Assembly: GCF_002798405.1 (NCBI RefSeq)
Contig: NZ_PGGV01000018.1
Coordinates: 1 to 64,000, forward strand
Direction: 5' to 3'
Length of the DNA stretch: 64,000 nucleotides
Source of the DNA: Glycomyces xiaoerkulensis
GTDB lineage: Bacteria > Actinomycetota > Actinomycetes > Mycobacteriales > Micromonosporaceae
Under the pieces are notes generated by a model. That model searched no databases. It saw only the letters and a program-made list of their open reading frames with translations, and was not told the DNA's origin. Positions within the stretch are counted from its first letter, which is position 1. The number at the start of each line of letters is the position of its first letter. The translations under genes and the position numbers were made by a program. This document shows positions 1 through 10,300 of the stretch, in pieces.

Positions 1-5
1 GGACT

Positions 6-1550
<1,545 letters not shown>

Positions 1551-1830
1551 AAACCAAACAACACCAACCACCACCACAACCGCAGCAGCAGCCAGCATCA
1601 AAGCATGCATCGAAGCAGACCTGACCGATTCCAAAAGGAAAAGACAGTCAAACAAACCAACCAAACCACCCCCAGCACAACACCAGGAACAGCCCAGCCA
1701 GCCCGCACGCTGACCATCCAAACACCCTGTTGAGTTCTCAAACAACACGCCACAACCAAGCGATACTGAAACTACTCAGATCGGCCTTGGCCGGAGCAAC
1801 CCGACTAAATTAGCAGCTCTGCCCTGCACC
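1551..1830 (-). other. rrn leader (pre-16S transcribed spacer)
   Basis: About 280 bases between the promoter region and mature 16S contain no plausible gene. The minus strand near 1728-1748 carries TTTGAGAACTCAACA, which resembles leader sequences found upstream of 16S in actinobacteria and contains a TTGAG/CTCAA inverted repeat. Such leaders carry processing and antitermination signals; the exact role here is inferred. The adjoining stretch (about 1551-1700) is unusually rich in CA on the plus strand. Confidence 0.6.
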
Positions 1831-1859
1831 GTCTAACCCAGGAAACGTAACCTTGGCAA
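1831..1859 (-). promoter_or_regulatory. Candidate rrn promoter, proximal
   Basis: The minus strand has TTGCCA (1859-1854) and TTAGAC (1836-1831) separated by exactly 17 bases, a sigma-70/HrdB-like arrangement about 280 bases upstream of 16S. A second hexamer, TAATTT at 1812-1807, could be the -10 of an overlapping promoter that uses TTAGAC as its -35. Actinobacterial rrn operons commonly have several tandem promoters, so both may be used. Confidence 0.5.
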
Positions 1860-2005
1860 CAGCCAGCCGAGCCTCTATCAAGTCTCAGGTGATTCCCGCG
1901 CTTCGATCCACGGACCGCGCCAGCGCTCTTGCGATCTGTCGCGTATCTCCGCCTTGATCTCCGGGCCAGCCTCTCCGGCTGTCCCGTTCCCCGCGGGCAG
2001 AGACA

Positions 2006-2033
2006 AATATACACACCCCTGAAGGGGTGCAAA
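2006..2033 (-). promoter_or_regulatory. Candidate distal rrn promoter with spacer palindrome
   Basis: The minus strand carries TTTGCA (2033-2028) and TATATT (2011-2006) with a 16-base spacer. A perfect inverted repeat, CACCCCT-GA-AGGGGTG on the plus strand (2014-2029), fills most of the spacer and could be a regulator site. The promoter faces 16S, about 450 bases away. Nothing else gene-like is visible between here and the osmC start at 2209, so 1831-2208 is best described as rrn and osmC control region. Confidence 0.4.
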
Positions 2034-2208
2034 CCAGGGGGGTACGTCTTGCCTTCCACGATACCCGTGAGCTGCGCAGACATCAAGCCGCTCGCCGGAT
2101 TCCCACGACCGGCGCGCATGCCCGGCCGGCGGCGCGGACGATCGTTCGCGTCCAGGTTCGGCTGTTAGCCTGCGAGCACTAGCAACTGCGCGATTCAGAG
2201 GAGAAGGC

Positions 2209-2634
2209 ATGTCAGTCACTCGCAACGCAACCACTCGTTGGACCGGCGACCTCCAGGGAGGGGGCGGAGTCACCAGCTTCGTTTCATCCGGTCTGCCGGA
2301 CACCGACGTGACGTGGGCGTCCCGTGCGAATGAGCCCGAGGGCAAGACGAGCCCCGAGGAGCTCATCGCCGCCGCTCACGCCTCCTGCTTCTCCATGGCG
2401 CTGTCGGGCGCGCTGGGCAAGGCCGGATACACGCCGGATGAGATCGTCTCGGAGGCCGCAGTCGACTTCACGCCGGGCACCGGCATCACCGGAATCGCTC
2501 TGACCGTCCGCGCCAGCGTGCCGGGGATCGACGCCGACGAGTTCAACAAGGTCGCCGACGGCGCCAAGGAAGGCTGCCCCGTCAGCCAGGCGCTCAAGTC
2601 GGTGCCGATCACGGTTGAGGTCAACCTGAGCTAG
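2209..2634 (+). CDS. osmC: OsmC/Ohr-family peroxiredoxin
   Basis: A 141-residue protein of the OsmC family, cytoplasmic thiol peroxidases that reduce organic hydroperoxides. Both hallmark cysteines are visible: one in the HASCFSMAL helix near residue 60 and one in EGCPVSQAL near residue 125. The conserved SPEELIAAAHASC segment favours the OsmC branch over OhrA. The ATG follows a good GAGGAGAAG ribosome site. It stands alone, divergent from the rrn promoters. In actinobacteria the electron donor is likely to be a mycothiol- or lipoamide-linked system; this is inference. Length matches the family (about 140). Confidence 0.92.
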   Translation: MSVTRNATTRWTGDLQGGGGVTSFVSSGLPDTDVTWASRANEPEGKTSPEELIAAAHASCFSMALSGALGKAGYTPDEIVSEAAVDFTPGTGITGIALTVRASVPGIDADEFNKVADGAKEGCPVSQALKSVPITVEVNLS

Positions 2635-2847
2635 GGTCGAGAATTACTCTAAAACTTCATACCGGACACACACTGTGCGCGAAGGCAGCAGGTGCACCAT
2701 TCGTGACCTCCGGGTCATGAAGTCGGTCTCCGCATGTGGTCCAGCTTGCGGACCGACGCGGTGGATGTTGGTTTCGCGCACATGTTTGTAACTATGCCTG
2801 TCTGCCCAGCTTGAAAAACTCACACCGTAGAGGAGGTCGAGTTCGTC

Positions 2848-4143
2848 GTGACTACTCCCGAGAGCGCCGGTCGGCGATTCCGCGCCTACACCATCCGTCA
2901 CCTCGACGAGTTGCTGAAGCGCGCGCGCATGACCGAGGAGCAGCGGCTCCGGACGAGGGCGGTGGCGTCGGTGCTGCCGTTCCGCACCAACACCTACGTC
3001 GTCGATGAGCTCATCGACTGGGACAACGCGTTCGACGACCCGATGTTCAGGCTGGTCTTCCCGCAGGAGGACATGCTGCCGGCCGACGATGTCGATCACA
3101 TCGCCGAGCTGCTGACGCAGGGCGCTTCGAAACAGGAGATCACGACCGCGGCCAATCAGATCCGGTACAAGCTCAATCCCCACCCCGCTGGGCAGATCCA
3201 ACTCAACATCCCCAAGGCCGGCGAGGACGTCGTCCAGGGACTGCAGCACAAGTACAAGGAGACGGTGCTGTTCTTCCCCCAACAGGGGCAGACCTGCCAC
3301 GCCTACTGCACCTACTGTTTCCGGTGGGCGCAGTTCGTGGGCCTCGACGACCTCAAGATCGCCAACAACGACGTCGACGAGATGACCGGCTACGTGGCCC
3401 GCCACCCGGAGGTGAGCAGCATCCTGCTGACCGGCGGCGACCCCATGATCATGGGCGAGACGGTGCTCCGCCGCTACATCGACCCGCTGCTGGAGTTGGA
3501 CCACGTGGAGTCGATTCGGATCGGATCGAAGGCGCTGGCCTACTGGCCGCAGCGATTCGTCACCGACCCGGACGCCGACGCCACGCTCCGGCTGTTCGAG
3601 GAGGTCGTCAAATCGGGACGGGACCTGGCGTTCATGGCCCACTTCTCCCACCACAAGGAGCTCGAGCCCGAGATCGTCCAGGAGGCGGTCCGCCGCATCC
3701 AGGCGACCGGGGCCACCATCCGGACGCAGGCGCCGCTGATCCGCACCATCAACGACGACGCCGACCAGTGGGCCGACATGTGGCGGACCCAGCACAAGAT
3801 GGGGATGATCCCCTACTACATGTTCGTCGAGCGCGACACGGGCCCGCAGGACTACTTCTCGGTGCCGCTGTGGCGGGCCTGGGAGATCTACCGGGACGGG
3901 TTCAGCCGGGTGTCGGGCCTGTGCAGGACCGTCCGCGGCCCGTCGATGTCGGCCACGCCCGGCAAGGTCACGGTCGACGGCGTCACCGAGATCAACGGCG
4001 AGAAGGTCTTCGCGCTGCGCATGCTCCAGGCTCGGGACCCGGAGATCGTCGGCCGCCCGTTCTTCGCGAAGTTCGACGAGAACGCGGTCTGGGTCGACGA
4101 CCTGAAGCCGGCGTTCGCCGACAAGTTCCCGTTCGAGGCGTAG
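2848..4143 (+). CDS. KamA-family radical SAM/PLP aminomutase paralogue, substrate uncertain
   Basis: A 431-residue relative of lysine 2,3-aminomutase. The radical SAM cluster motif CHAYCTYC (Cys150, 154, 157) is intact and TGGDPM follows the SAM-binding pattern. A lysine in ATPGK (Lys373) sits where the PLP-binding lysine is expected. However, the two aspartates that hold the epsilon-amino group of lysine in clostridial KamA are not both kept: the corresponding segments read FVERDTG and TVRGPSMSATPGK. Lysine is therefore probably not the substrate. The GTG start follows AGGAGG at 2831-2836. It is monocistronic, far from the lysine cluster, and ends at a strong bidirectional terminator. Confidence 0.75.
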   Translation: MTTPESAGRRFRAYTIRHLDELLKRARMTEEQRLRTRAVASVLPFRTNTYVVDELIDWDNAFDDPMFRLVFPQEDMLPADDVDHIAELLTQGASKQEITTAANQIRYKLNPHPAGQIQLNIPKAGEDVVQGLQHKYKETVLFFPQQGQTCHAYCTYCFRWAQFVGLDDLKIANNDVDEMTGYVARHPEVSSILLTGGDPMIMGETVLRRYIDPLLELDHVESIRIGSKALAYWPQRFVTDPDADATLRLFEEVVKSGRDLAFMAHFSHHKELEPEIVQEAVRRIQATGATIRTQAPLIRTINDDADQWADMWRTQHKMGMIPYYMFVERDTGPQDYFSVPLWRAWEIYRDGFSRVSGLCRTVRGPSMSATPGKVTVDGVTEINGEKVFALRMLQARDPEIVGRPFFAKFDENAVWVDDLKPAFADKFPFEA

Positions 4144-4190
4144 CCGAGTACCGGGGGCGGTACCGGTAGGCCCTCGCAACAACCGGCATG

Positions 4191-4228
4191 CGAAGGCCGG
4201 AGCGGTCATCGGACCGCTCCGGCTTTCG
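4191..4228. terminator. Bidirectional rho-independent-like terminator
   Basis: A perfect 12-bp stem (GCCGGAGCGGTC, 4196-4207; loop ATCG; GACCGCTCCGGC, 4212-4223) is extended by five further pairs, one of them G-T, by flanking CGAAG and TTTCG. It lies between the convergent genes ending at 4143 (plus) and 4234 (minus), so it can serve both. A short T-rich tail follows on each strand. Confidence 0.8.
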
Positions 4229-4233
4229 TTCGC

Positions 4234-4995
4234 CTAGGCGATGTGCAGGTCGAAGCCCGAGGCGCCGGGGCGCTCCAAGCCCGGTTTGAGGCGGCGATGC
4301 TCGTCGTAGTCGCCGCCGCGCTGGGCGCGATAGGCGATCGGCTCGGTCTCCTCCAGCGCCTCGAGGCGCCGCCGCAGGCGCTCCACCCCCGCTCGGTAGC
4401 CGTCCTCGTCGAGCCGGACCGCGCCGGCGATGTGGACCGGCGGCAGCGCGTCCATCCCGGTGTAGAAGAAGATGCCGTGGTTGATCGGGAAGAGCAGGTC
4501 GTCGATGCTGCCGTTGATGCCGCGGTCGGACATGTGGGCCTCGGCGGCGCCGGTGGTCACGATGGCCAGGCCGTGCTTGCCGGCCAGCACGCCTTCGCCG
4601 TAGCGACGCCAGCCGCGTACGGTGCCGTAGCCGAAGCCGTTGGTCAGGACCCGGTCGACCCAGCCCTTCATGATGGCCGGCATGGTGAACCACCACAGCG
4701 GGAACTGGAGGATCACCGCGTCTGCGTCCAGGAGCAACTGCTGCTCCCGGCGGATGTCGTCCGACAGCGTGCCGGACCGGTGGGCCTCGCCGGAGGCCTC
4801 CATGAAGTTTTCGTCCGTGACCGGTCCGAGATCGTCGTAGTCGGCCACGGGCTTCCACTTCATCGCGTAGAGGTCGCTGAGGGTGGTGCTGTGTCCCCGG
4901 GCTTCGAGCGTGCGGATCGCCTCGTCGCGGAGTGCGGCGTTGAGCGAACCGGTCGACGGGTGTGCGTAGACGATGTGAACGTGCATGGGTTCCAT
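4234..4995 (-). CDS. NAD(P)H dehydrogenase (quinone), flavodoxin fold
   Basis: A 253-residue NQO1/MdaB-type flavoprotein that transfers two electrons from NAD(P)H to quinones or similar acceptors through FMN/FAD. The N-terminal VYAHPSTGSLN phosphate loop, the FPLWWFTMPAIMKGWVDRVL segment and GYGTVRGW are typical. Start alternatives are ATG 4995 or the third-codon-later ATG at 4986, which begins MHVHIVYAHP; neither has a strong ribosome site. It is divergent from an MmyB-type regulator, which probably controls it. A perfect 8-bp palindrome TCCTAGGA (5051-5058) sits between them. Confidence 0.85.
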   Translation of the reverse strand: MEPMHVHIVYAHPSTGSLNAALRDEAIRTLEARGHSTTLSDLYAMKWKPVADYDDLGPVTDENFMEASGEAHRSGTLSDDIRREQQLLLDADAVILQFPLWWFTMPAIMKGWVDRVLTNGFGYGTVRGWRRYGEGVLAGKHGLAIVTTGAAEAHMSDRGINGSIDDLLFPINHGIFFYTGMDALPPVHIAGAVRLDEDGYRAGVERLRRRLEALEETEPIAYRAQRGGDYDEHRRLKPGLERPGASGFDLHIA

Positions 4996-5118
4996 GTTGG
5001 TGCGGTTCGACTCCGGTAGCCAGACGCCTGTTCGACCCGGGGTCGTTCGTTCCTAGGACTGACAGGGCTGGGCACTTCGCGCTACAGGGCGGAATACTTG
5101 CGGGCGGAGGTGGTCCGC

Positions 5119-5973
5119 ATGGAACCCGAGGCGGTAGAGATCCATCGGCTCGAGGACGTCGCCGATCTGGGCAAGTTCCTGCAGGCGCGCCGGGCGCGGG
5201 TACACCCGGCGGAGGTGGGTCTGCCCGGTGATTCGCGGCGGCGGGTGCCGGGGTTGCGGCGCGAGGAGCTGGCGCTGCTGGCCGGGGTGAGCGTCGACTA
5301 CTACACCCGTTTGGAGCAGGGTCGTGCGAAGCGGCCGTCCGATCAGGTGCTGGACGCGGTCGCCCGGGCATTGCGGCTGGATGAGACCACCCGGGAGCAT
5401 CTGCACCGGTTGGCGGGCTACACGCGGTTGGAGCCCGATCATCCTTCCGCCGAGGTCCGGCCGGAGTTGCGGACGATGCTGCAGGCGATCGACGGGTTTC
5501 CGGCGCTGCTGCAGAACCACCGCATGGAGGTGCTGGTCGCGAACGAGGCGTCGCGGGCGCTGTACGAGCCGCTGGGGTGGCCGGTGTCGCGGCGGGCGAA
5601 TCTGGCGAAGCTGCTGTTCGACGACGATTCGCGGCCGTTCTTCCCTGCGTGGGAGACGTGCGCGGCGGAGGCGGTGGCGCAGTTGCGGAAGGTCGCGGCG
5701 CTGTTCTCCGAGGACAAGGAGTTGGCGGCGCTGATCGGCGAACTGTCGGTCCGGCACCGGTCGTTCAGCGAGCTGTGGGCGCGGGCCGAGGTGAAGGATT
5801 CCTACGTCGGCACGATGAGGTTCGAGCATCCGATCGTGGGGCCGCTGACGCTGCACAAGGAGCAGTTCCGGGTCGCCGACGGCAGCGGTCAGATGCTGGT
5901 GACGCTGACGGCGTCGCCGGGGACCGACGATTTCGACAAGTTGCGGCTGCTGGGGTCGGGCCGGGAGGTCTGA
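5119..5973 (+). CDS. XRE-family regulator with MmyB-like ligand-binding domain
   Basis: A 284-residue transcription factor. Residues about 15-75 form a helix-turn-helix (LRREELALLAGVSVDYYTRLEQG), and the C-terminal two thirds match the MmyB-type PAS-like domain (ALLQNHRMEVLVAN, RFEHPIVGPLTLH). Actinobacteria have many of these proteins, usually divergent from a short-chain dehydrogenase or quinone reductase that they control. Here the partner is the quinone reductase at 4234-4995. ATG 5119 is preferred because GGAGGTG lies seven bases upstream. Confidence 0.85.
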   Translation: MEPEAVEIHRLEDVADLGKFLQARRARVHPAEVGLPGDSRRRVPGLRREELALLAGVSVDYYTRLEQGRAKRPSDQVLDAVARALRLDETTREHLHRLAGYTRLEPDHPSAEVRPELRTMLQAIDGFPALLQNHRMEVLVANEASRALYEPLGWPVSRRANLAKLLFDDDSRPFFPAWETCAAEAVAQLRKVAALFSEDKELAALIGELSVRHRSFSELWARAEVKDSYVGTMRFEHPIVGPLTLHKEQFRVADGSGQMLVTLTASPGTDDFDKLRLLGSGREV

Positions 5974-5992
5974 CCCAGGGCGGCGCTCGGGG

Positions 5993-6649
5993 TCAGGCGG
6001 TGAGGCCGCGCAGGTAGGCGAGGTCGATGCCGGACAGGGACTCGAGAGTCCGGACCTGGAGGTCGCCGGGGAGCGTGACTTCGCTGGGGATGGCGAGGGT
6101 GACCGCGCCGGCGGCCAGCGCCGAGCTGACTCCGGTGACGGAGTCTTCGAGGACCACGCAGCGGTCGATGTCGACCCCGAGCTTGTCGGCGGTGGTCAGG
6201 TAGGGCTCCGGGTCGGGTTTCTTGTGTTCGACCTCGTCGCCGCAGATGGTGACGTCGAAGTTCTCGTGGCCGAGTTGGTCGAGGATGATGTCGGTCAGTT
6301 CGCGCGGAGTCGAGGTGACCAGGGCGGTGGGCAGGCCCGCGGTGCGTACCTCGGTGAGCAGCTCGCGTGCGCCGGGTTTCCAGGGGACTCCTTCGCCGAA
6401 CAGTTCGCGCATCCGCCGGCGCACCCAGGCCTGGTATTCGGGGGCTTTTTCGAGGGGCTGGTCGAGGCTTTCGAGGAGCAGGACCACCGAGGCGCCTTCG
6501 TTGGTGCCGACCATTCGGGCGCGCACTTCGGGGGCGAGGTCCCCGCCGAGCAGGCGCGCGAGTTCGTGGAGGGCGATGTCCCAGCGGGGCTCGGAGTCGA
6601 CGAGGGTGCCGTCCATGTCGAAGAGCACGGCGTGTGGAAATCGGGTCAC
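5993..6649 (-). CDS. HAD-superfamily hydrolase, subfamily IA (beta-phosphoglucomutase-like)
   Basis: A 218-residue HAD phosphatase. Motif I FDMDGTLVDSE (nucleophile Asp10, Asp12), motif II threonine/serine in LVTSTP, motif III lysine in HKKPDPEPY and motif IV VVLEDSVTG are all present. The substrate is unknown; related proteins dephosphorylate small sugar phosphates. The GTG start is probably leaderless: TACCGT (6662-6657) lies seven bases upstream on the minus strand. It is convergent with the MmyB-type regulator and 70 bases downstream of the thymidine kinase. Confidence 0.88.
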   Translation of the reverse strand: MTRFPHAVLFDMDGTLVDSEPRWDIALHELARLLGGDLAPEVRARMVGTNEGASVVLLLESLDQPLEKAPEYQAWVRRRMRELFGEGVPWKPGARELLTEVRTAGLPTALVTSTPRELTDIILDQLGHENFDVTICGDEVEHKKPDPEPYLTTADKLGVDIDRCVVLEDSVTGVSSALAAGAVTLAIPSEVTLPGDLQVRTLESLSGIDLAYLRGLTA

Positions 6650-6719
6650 GTCTGCAACGGTACGGCGGGGACCGGTGCGGCCGGTCGGTTTACCGGACTG
6701 TCGCGAGGCGGCTCACAGA

Positions 6720-7304
6720 TCAGGCGAGTCCGGCGCGGTGGTGGCGGCGGCACAGGACGGTGTAGCTGTCCATGTCGCCGATCTCGACCACGTCGCCGGA
6801 GAAGACCATGACGCCGTCTCGGACGCGGGCGTTGTGGGTGCCGCGTTCGCCGCACCAGCAGTTGACGCGCACCGGGAGTTCTTCGACGCGGTCGGCCAGT
6901 TCGATCAGGCGTTGGGAGGCGGGGAAGAGTCGGCCGAGGAAGTCGGTCTTGAGGCCGAAGGCGTACACGTCGAGGTCGAGTCCGTCGACGGCGTCGGCGA
7001 GGTGGTTGATCTGTTTGGGGGCGGTGAGGAACTGGACTTCGTCGACCACGACGTAGGGCGGGCGGATCTCGGCCAGGTCGTCGTAGACGTCGAGGTCGGG
7101 GGTGACTTCTCGGGCTTTGTGGCTGAGTCCGATACGGCTGGAGATGACGCCCTCGCCGCTGCGGTCCATCGAGGTGTAGAGCACTCCGCTTTCGCCGAGG
7201 GAGTGGTGGTACTGCAGCGCGAGGGTGGATTTTCCGGCGTCCATGACCCCGAGGTAGGCGACCAGTTCGTTCGACATGGGCGTCAGTGTGCCTTGTCGGG
7301 TCAT
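6720..7304 (-). CDS. tdk: Thymidine kinase, type II
   Basis: A TK1-like (tetrameric, zinc-containing) thymidine kinase that phosphorylates thymidine to dTMP for DNA precursor salvage. The P-loop GVMDAGKST, the Walker B-like VVVDEVQF, and cysteines in NCWCGERG and LCRRHH for zinc are visible. ATG 7304 overlaps the metH stop by four bases (ATGA), implying translational coupling. Homologues usually begin near MSNELVAYLG, which is ATG 7277, so 7277 is a reasonable alternative. The product is 185-194 residues. Confidence 0.92.
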   Translation of the reverse strand: MTRQGTLTPMSNELVAYLGVMDAGKSTLALQYHHSLGESGVLYTSMDRSGEGVISSRIGLSHKAREVTPDLDVYDDLAEIRPPYVVVDEVQFLTAPKQINHLADAVDGLDLDVYAFGLKTDFLGRLFPASQRLIELADRVEELPVRVNCWCGERGTHNARVRDGVMVFSGDVVEIGDMDSYTVLCRRHHRAGLA

Positions 7305-10300
7305 TTGGCGTTGAAGTAGCTGGCCTCCGGGTGGTGCAGGACTATGGCGTCGGTGGACTGCTCGGGGTGGAGCTGGTCGCCTTCGGACAGTTCGACGCCG
7401 ATGCGGTCGGCGCCGAGGAGGTCGACGAGGGTGGCGCGGTCGGACAGCTCGGGGCAGGCGGGGTAGCCGAAGGAGTAGCGGCAGCCGCGGAAGTCGACCT
7501 CGAGGATGCCCTGGAGGTCGGCGGGGTCGGCGTCGGCGACGGTGGATCCGCCGGGCAGGACCCATTCGCGGCGGATGCGGCGGTGCCAGTATTCGGCGAG
7601 CGCCTCGGTGAGTTGCACGGTGAGGCCGTGGACTTCGAGGTAGTCGCGGTAGGCGTTGGCTTCGAACAGGTCGTTGGTGTATTGGGAGACCTTGGAGCCG
7701 AGGGTGACCAGTTGCAGGCCGAGCACGTCGAGTTCTTGGCCGTCCTTGGTGCGGAAGAAGTCTGCCAGGCACAGGCGGCGGTCGCGCCGCTGCCTGGGGA
7801 AGGTGAAGCGGGCCCGCTCGGAGTGGCCGTTCTCGTCGAGGACGACGAGGGTGTTGCCTTCGGAGTAGCACGGCAGGTAGCCGTAGACGACCTTGGCTTC
7901 GAGGACGTTGTCGGTGGCGAGACGGTCGAGCCAGTAGCGCAGCCGCGGGCGACCTTCGGTCTCGACCAGTTCTTCGTAGGAGGGTCCGTCGCCGCGCGTG
8001 GGTTTGAGGCCCCATTGGCCGAGGAAGGTGGCGCGTTCGTCGAGCATGGCCGAGTAGTCGGCGAGCGGGAGGCCCTTGACCACGCGGGAGCCGTGGAACG
8101 GCGGGGTGGGCAGGTCGGCGTCGGTGGCGACGTCGGAGCGGACCGAGGTGTCGTCCAGGTCGGGCAGGGTGTCGGCGACCATGGTGGCCTGGCGGGCGCG
8201 GCGCTCCCGTCGCTTGGCGATCTTCTCGGCCCGGTCGGAGTCGATGACGGGGCCGCCTTCGCCGCGGCGGGCGGCCATGACGCGGTCCATCAGCGACAGG
8301 CCTTCGAAGGCGTCGCGGGCGTAGTGGACGTCGCCGCCGTCGAACATGCCGCGGAGGTCGTCTTCGACGTAGGAGCGGGTGAGGGCGGCGCCGCCGAGGA
8401 GGACCGTCCAGCGGCTGTGGAGGCCGCGCGCCATCATCTCGGCGAGGTTGTCCTTCATGATGACGGTCGATTTGACCAGGAGTCCGCTCATGCCGATGAC
8501 GTCGGCGTCGTGTTCTTCGGCGGCGTCGAGGATGGCGTTGATGGGCTGTTTGATGCCGAGGTTGACGACGGTGTAGCCGTTGTTGGACAGGATGATGTCG
8601 ACCAGGTTCTTGCCGATGTCGTGGACGTCGCCGCGGACGGTGGCCAGGACGACGGTGCCCTTGCCGTCGTCGTCGGTCCTGTCCATGTGCGGCTCGAGAT
8701 GGGCGACGGCGGCTTTCATGACCTCGGCGGACTGGAGTACGAACGGCAGTTGCATCTGGCCGGCGCCGAAGCGGTCGCCGACGATCTTCATGCCTTCGAG
8801 GAGGTGGTCGTTGACGATGTCGAGGGCGGTGCGGCCTTCGGCGAGGGCGGCGTCGAGGTCGGTGCCGAGGCCGTCCTTGTCGCCGTCGACGATGCGCTGG
8901 GAGAGGCGCTCGCCGAGCGGGAGGGCGGCCAGGGCTTCGGCGCGGGCCTCCCTGGTGCCGGCGAGGCTGACGCCGTCGAACAGTTCGATGAGTTTCTGGA
9001 GCGGGTCGTAGCCCTCGGTGCGACGGTCGTAGACCATGTCGAGGGCGGCTTCGCGCTGCTCGTCGGGGATGGAGGCCATCGGGAGGATCTTGCTGGAGTG
9101 AACGATGGCGCTGGTCAGCCCGGCTTCGACGCATTCGTTGAGGAACACGGAGTTGAGGACCTGGCGGGCGGCGGGGTTGAGGCCGAAGGAGATGTTGGAG
9201 ACGCCGAGGGTGAAGTTGACGCCCGGGTAGCGGCGGGCGATCTCGCGGATGGCTTCGATGGTCTCGATGCCGTCGCGGCGGGTCTCCTCCTGGCCGGTGG
9301 AGATGGGGAAGGTCAGGGCGTCGACGAAGATGTCCTCGATGTCCAGGCCCCAGTTTCCGGTGAGGTCCTCGATGAGGCGGGTGGCGACGCGGACCTTCCA
9401 GTCGCGGTCGCGGGCCTGGCCGTCCTCGTCGATGCAGAGGGCGACGACGCCGGCGCCGTGCTCGGCGATGATGGGCATGACGCGCCGGTACCTGGAGTCG
9501 GGGCCGTCGCCGTCTTCGAAGTTGACCGAGTTGATGATGCATCGCCCGCCGAGGGCCTCGAGGCCGGCTTCGATGACGTTCGGCTCGGTGGAGTCGAGCA
9601 TGATCGGCAGGGTCGAGGCGGTGGCGAAGCGGGAGGCGAGGACGCGCATGTCCTCGGCGCCGTCGCGGCCGACGTAGTCGACGCACAGGTCGAGCAGGTG
9701 GGAGCCGCCGCGGGTCTGCTCGCGGGCGATCTCGACGCACCTGTCCCAGTCGGCGGCGAGCATGGCCTGGCGGAACGCCTTGGAACCGTTGGCGTTGGTG
9801 CGTTCGCCGACGTTGAGGATGGTGGCGTCCTGCTTGAAGGGGACGTGGTGATAGGAGGAGGACACGCCCGGCTCGCGGACCGGTTCGCGCGGGGCGGGCT
9901 CGGCGCCGTCGAGGCGCTCGCGGACGGCGCGGATGTGCTCGGGGGTGGTGCCGCAGCAGCCGCCGACCAGGCCGACCCCGTAGCGGGTGACGAACTCCTC
10001 GTGGGCGTCGGCCAACTCGGACGGGGTGAGCGGGTAGACCGCGCCGTCGGTGCCGAGCTGGGGCAGGCCGGCGTTGGGCATGACCGAGATCGGGACCGGC
10101 GAGTGGCGCGAGAGGTATCGGATGTGCTCGGTCATCTCGGCCGGGCCGGTGGCGCAGTTGAGGCCGATGAGGTCGATGTCCAGGGCGGCCAGGCTCGTGA
10201 GGGCGGCGCCGATCTCGCCGCCGACCAGCATGGTGCCGGTGGTCTCGACGGTGACCTGGGCGATGACCGGGACGTTCGTGCCGAGCTCGGCGTTCGCGCG

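Noticed and set aside
2644-4209. A 521-codon minus-strand frame opposite the KamA-like gene
   Set aside because: Antisense shadow of a strongly recognised gene, rich in repeated Asp/Val/Arg typical of the complementary frame.
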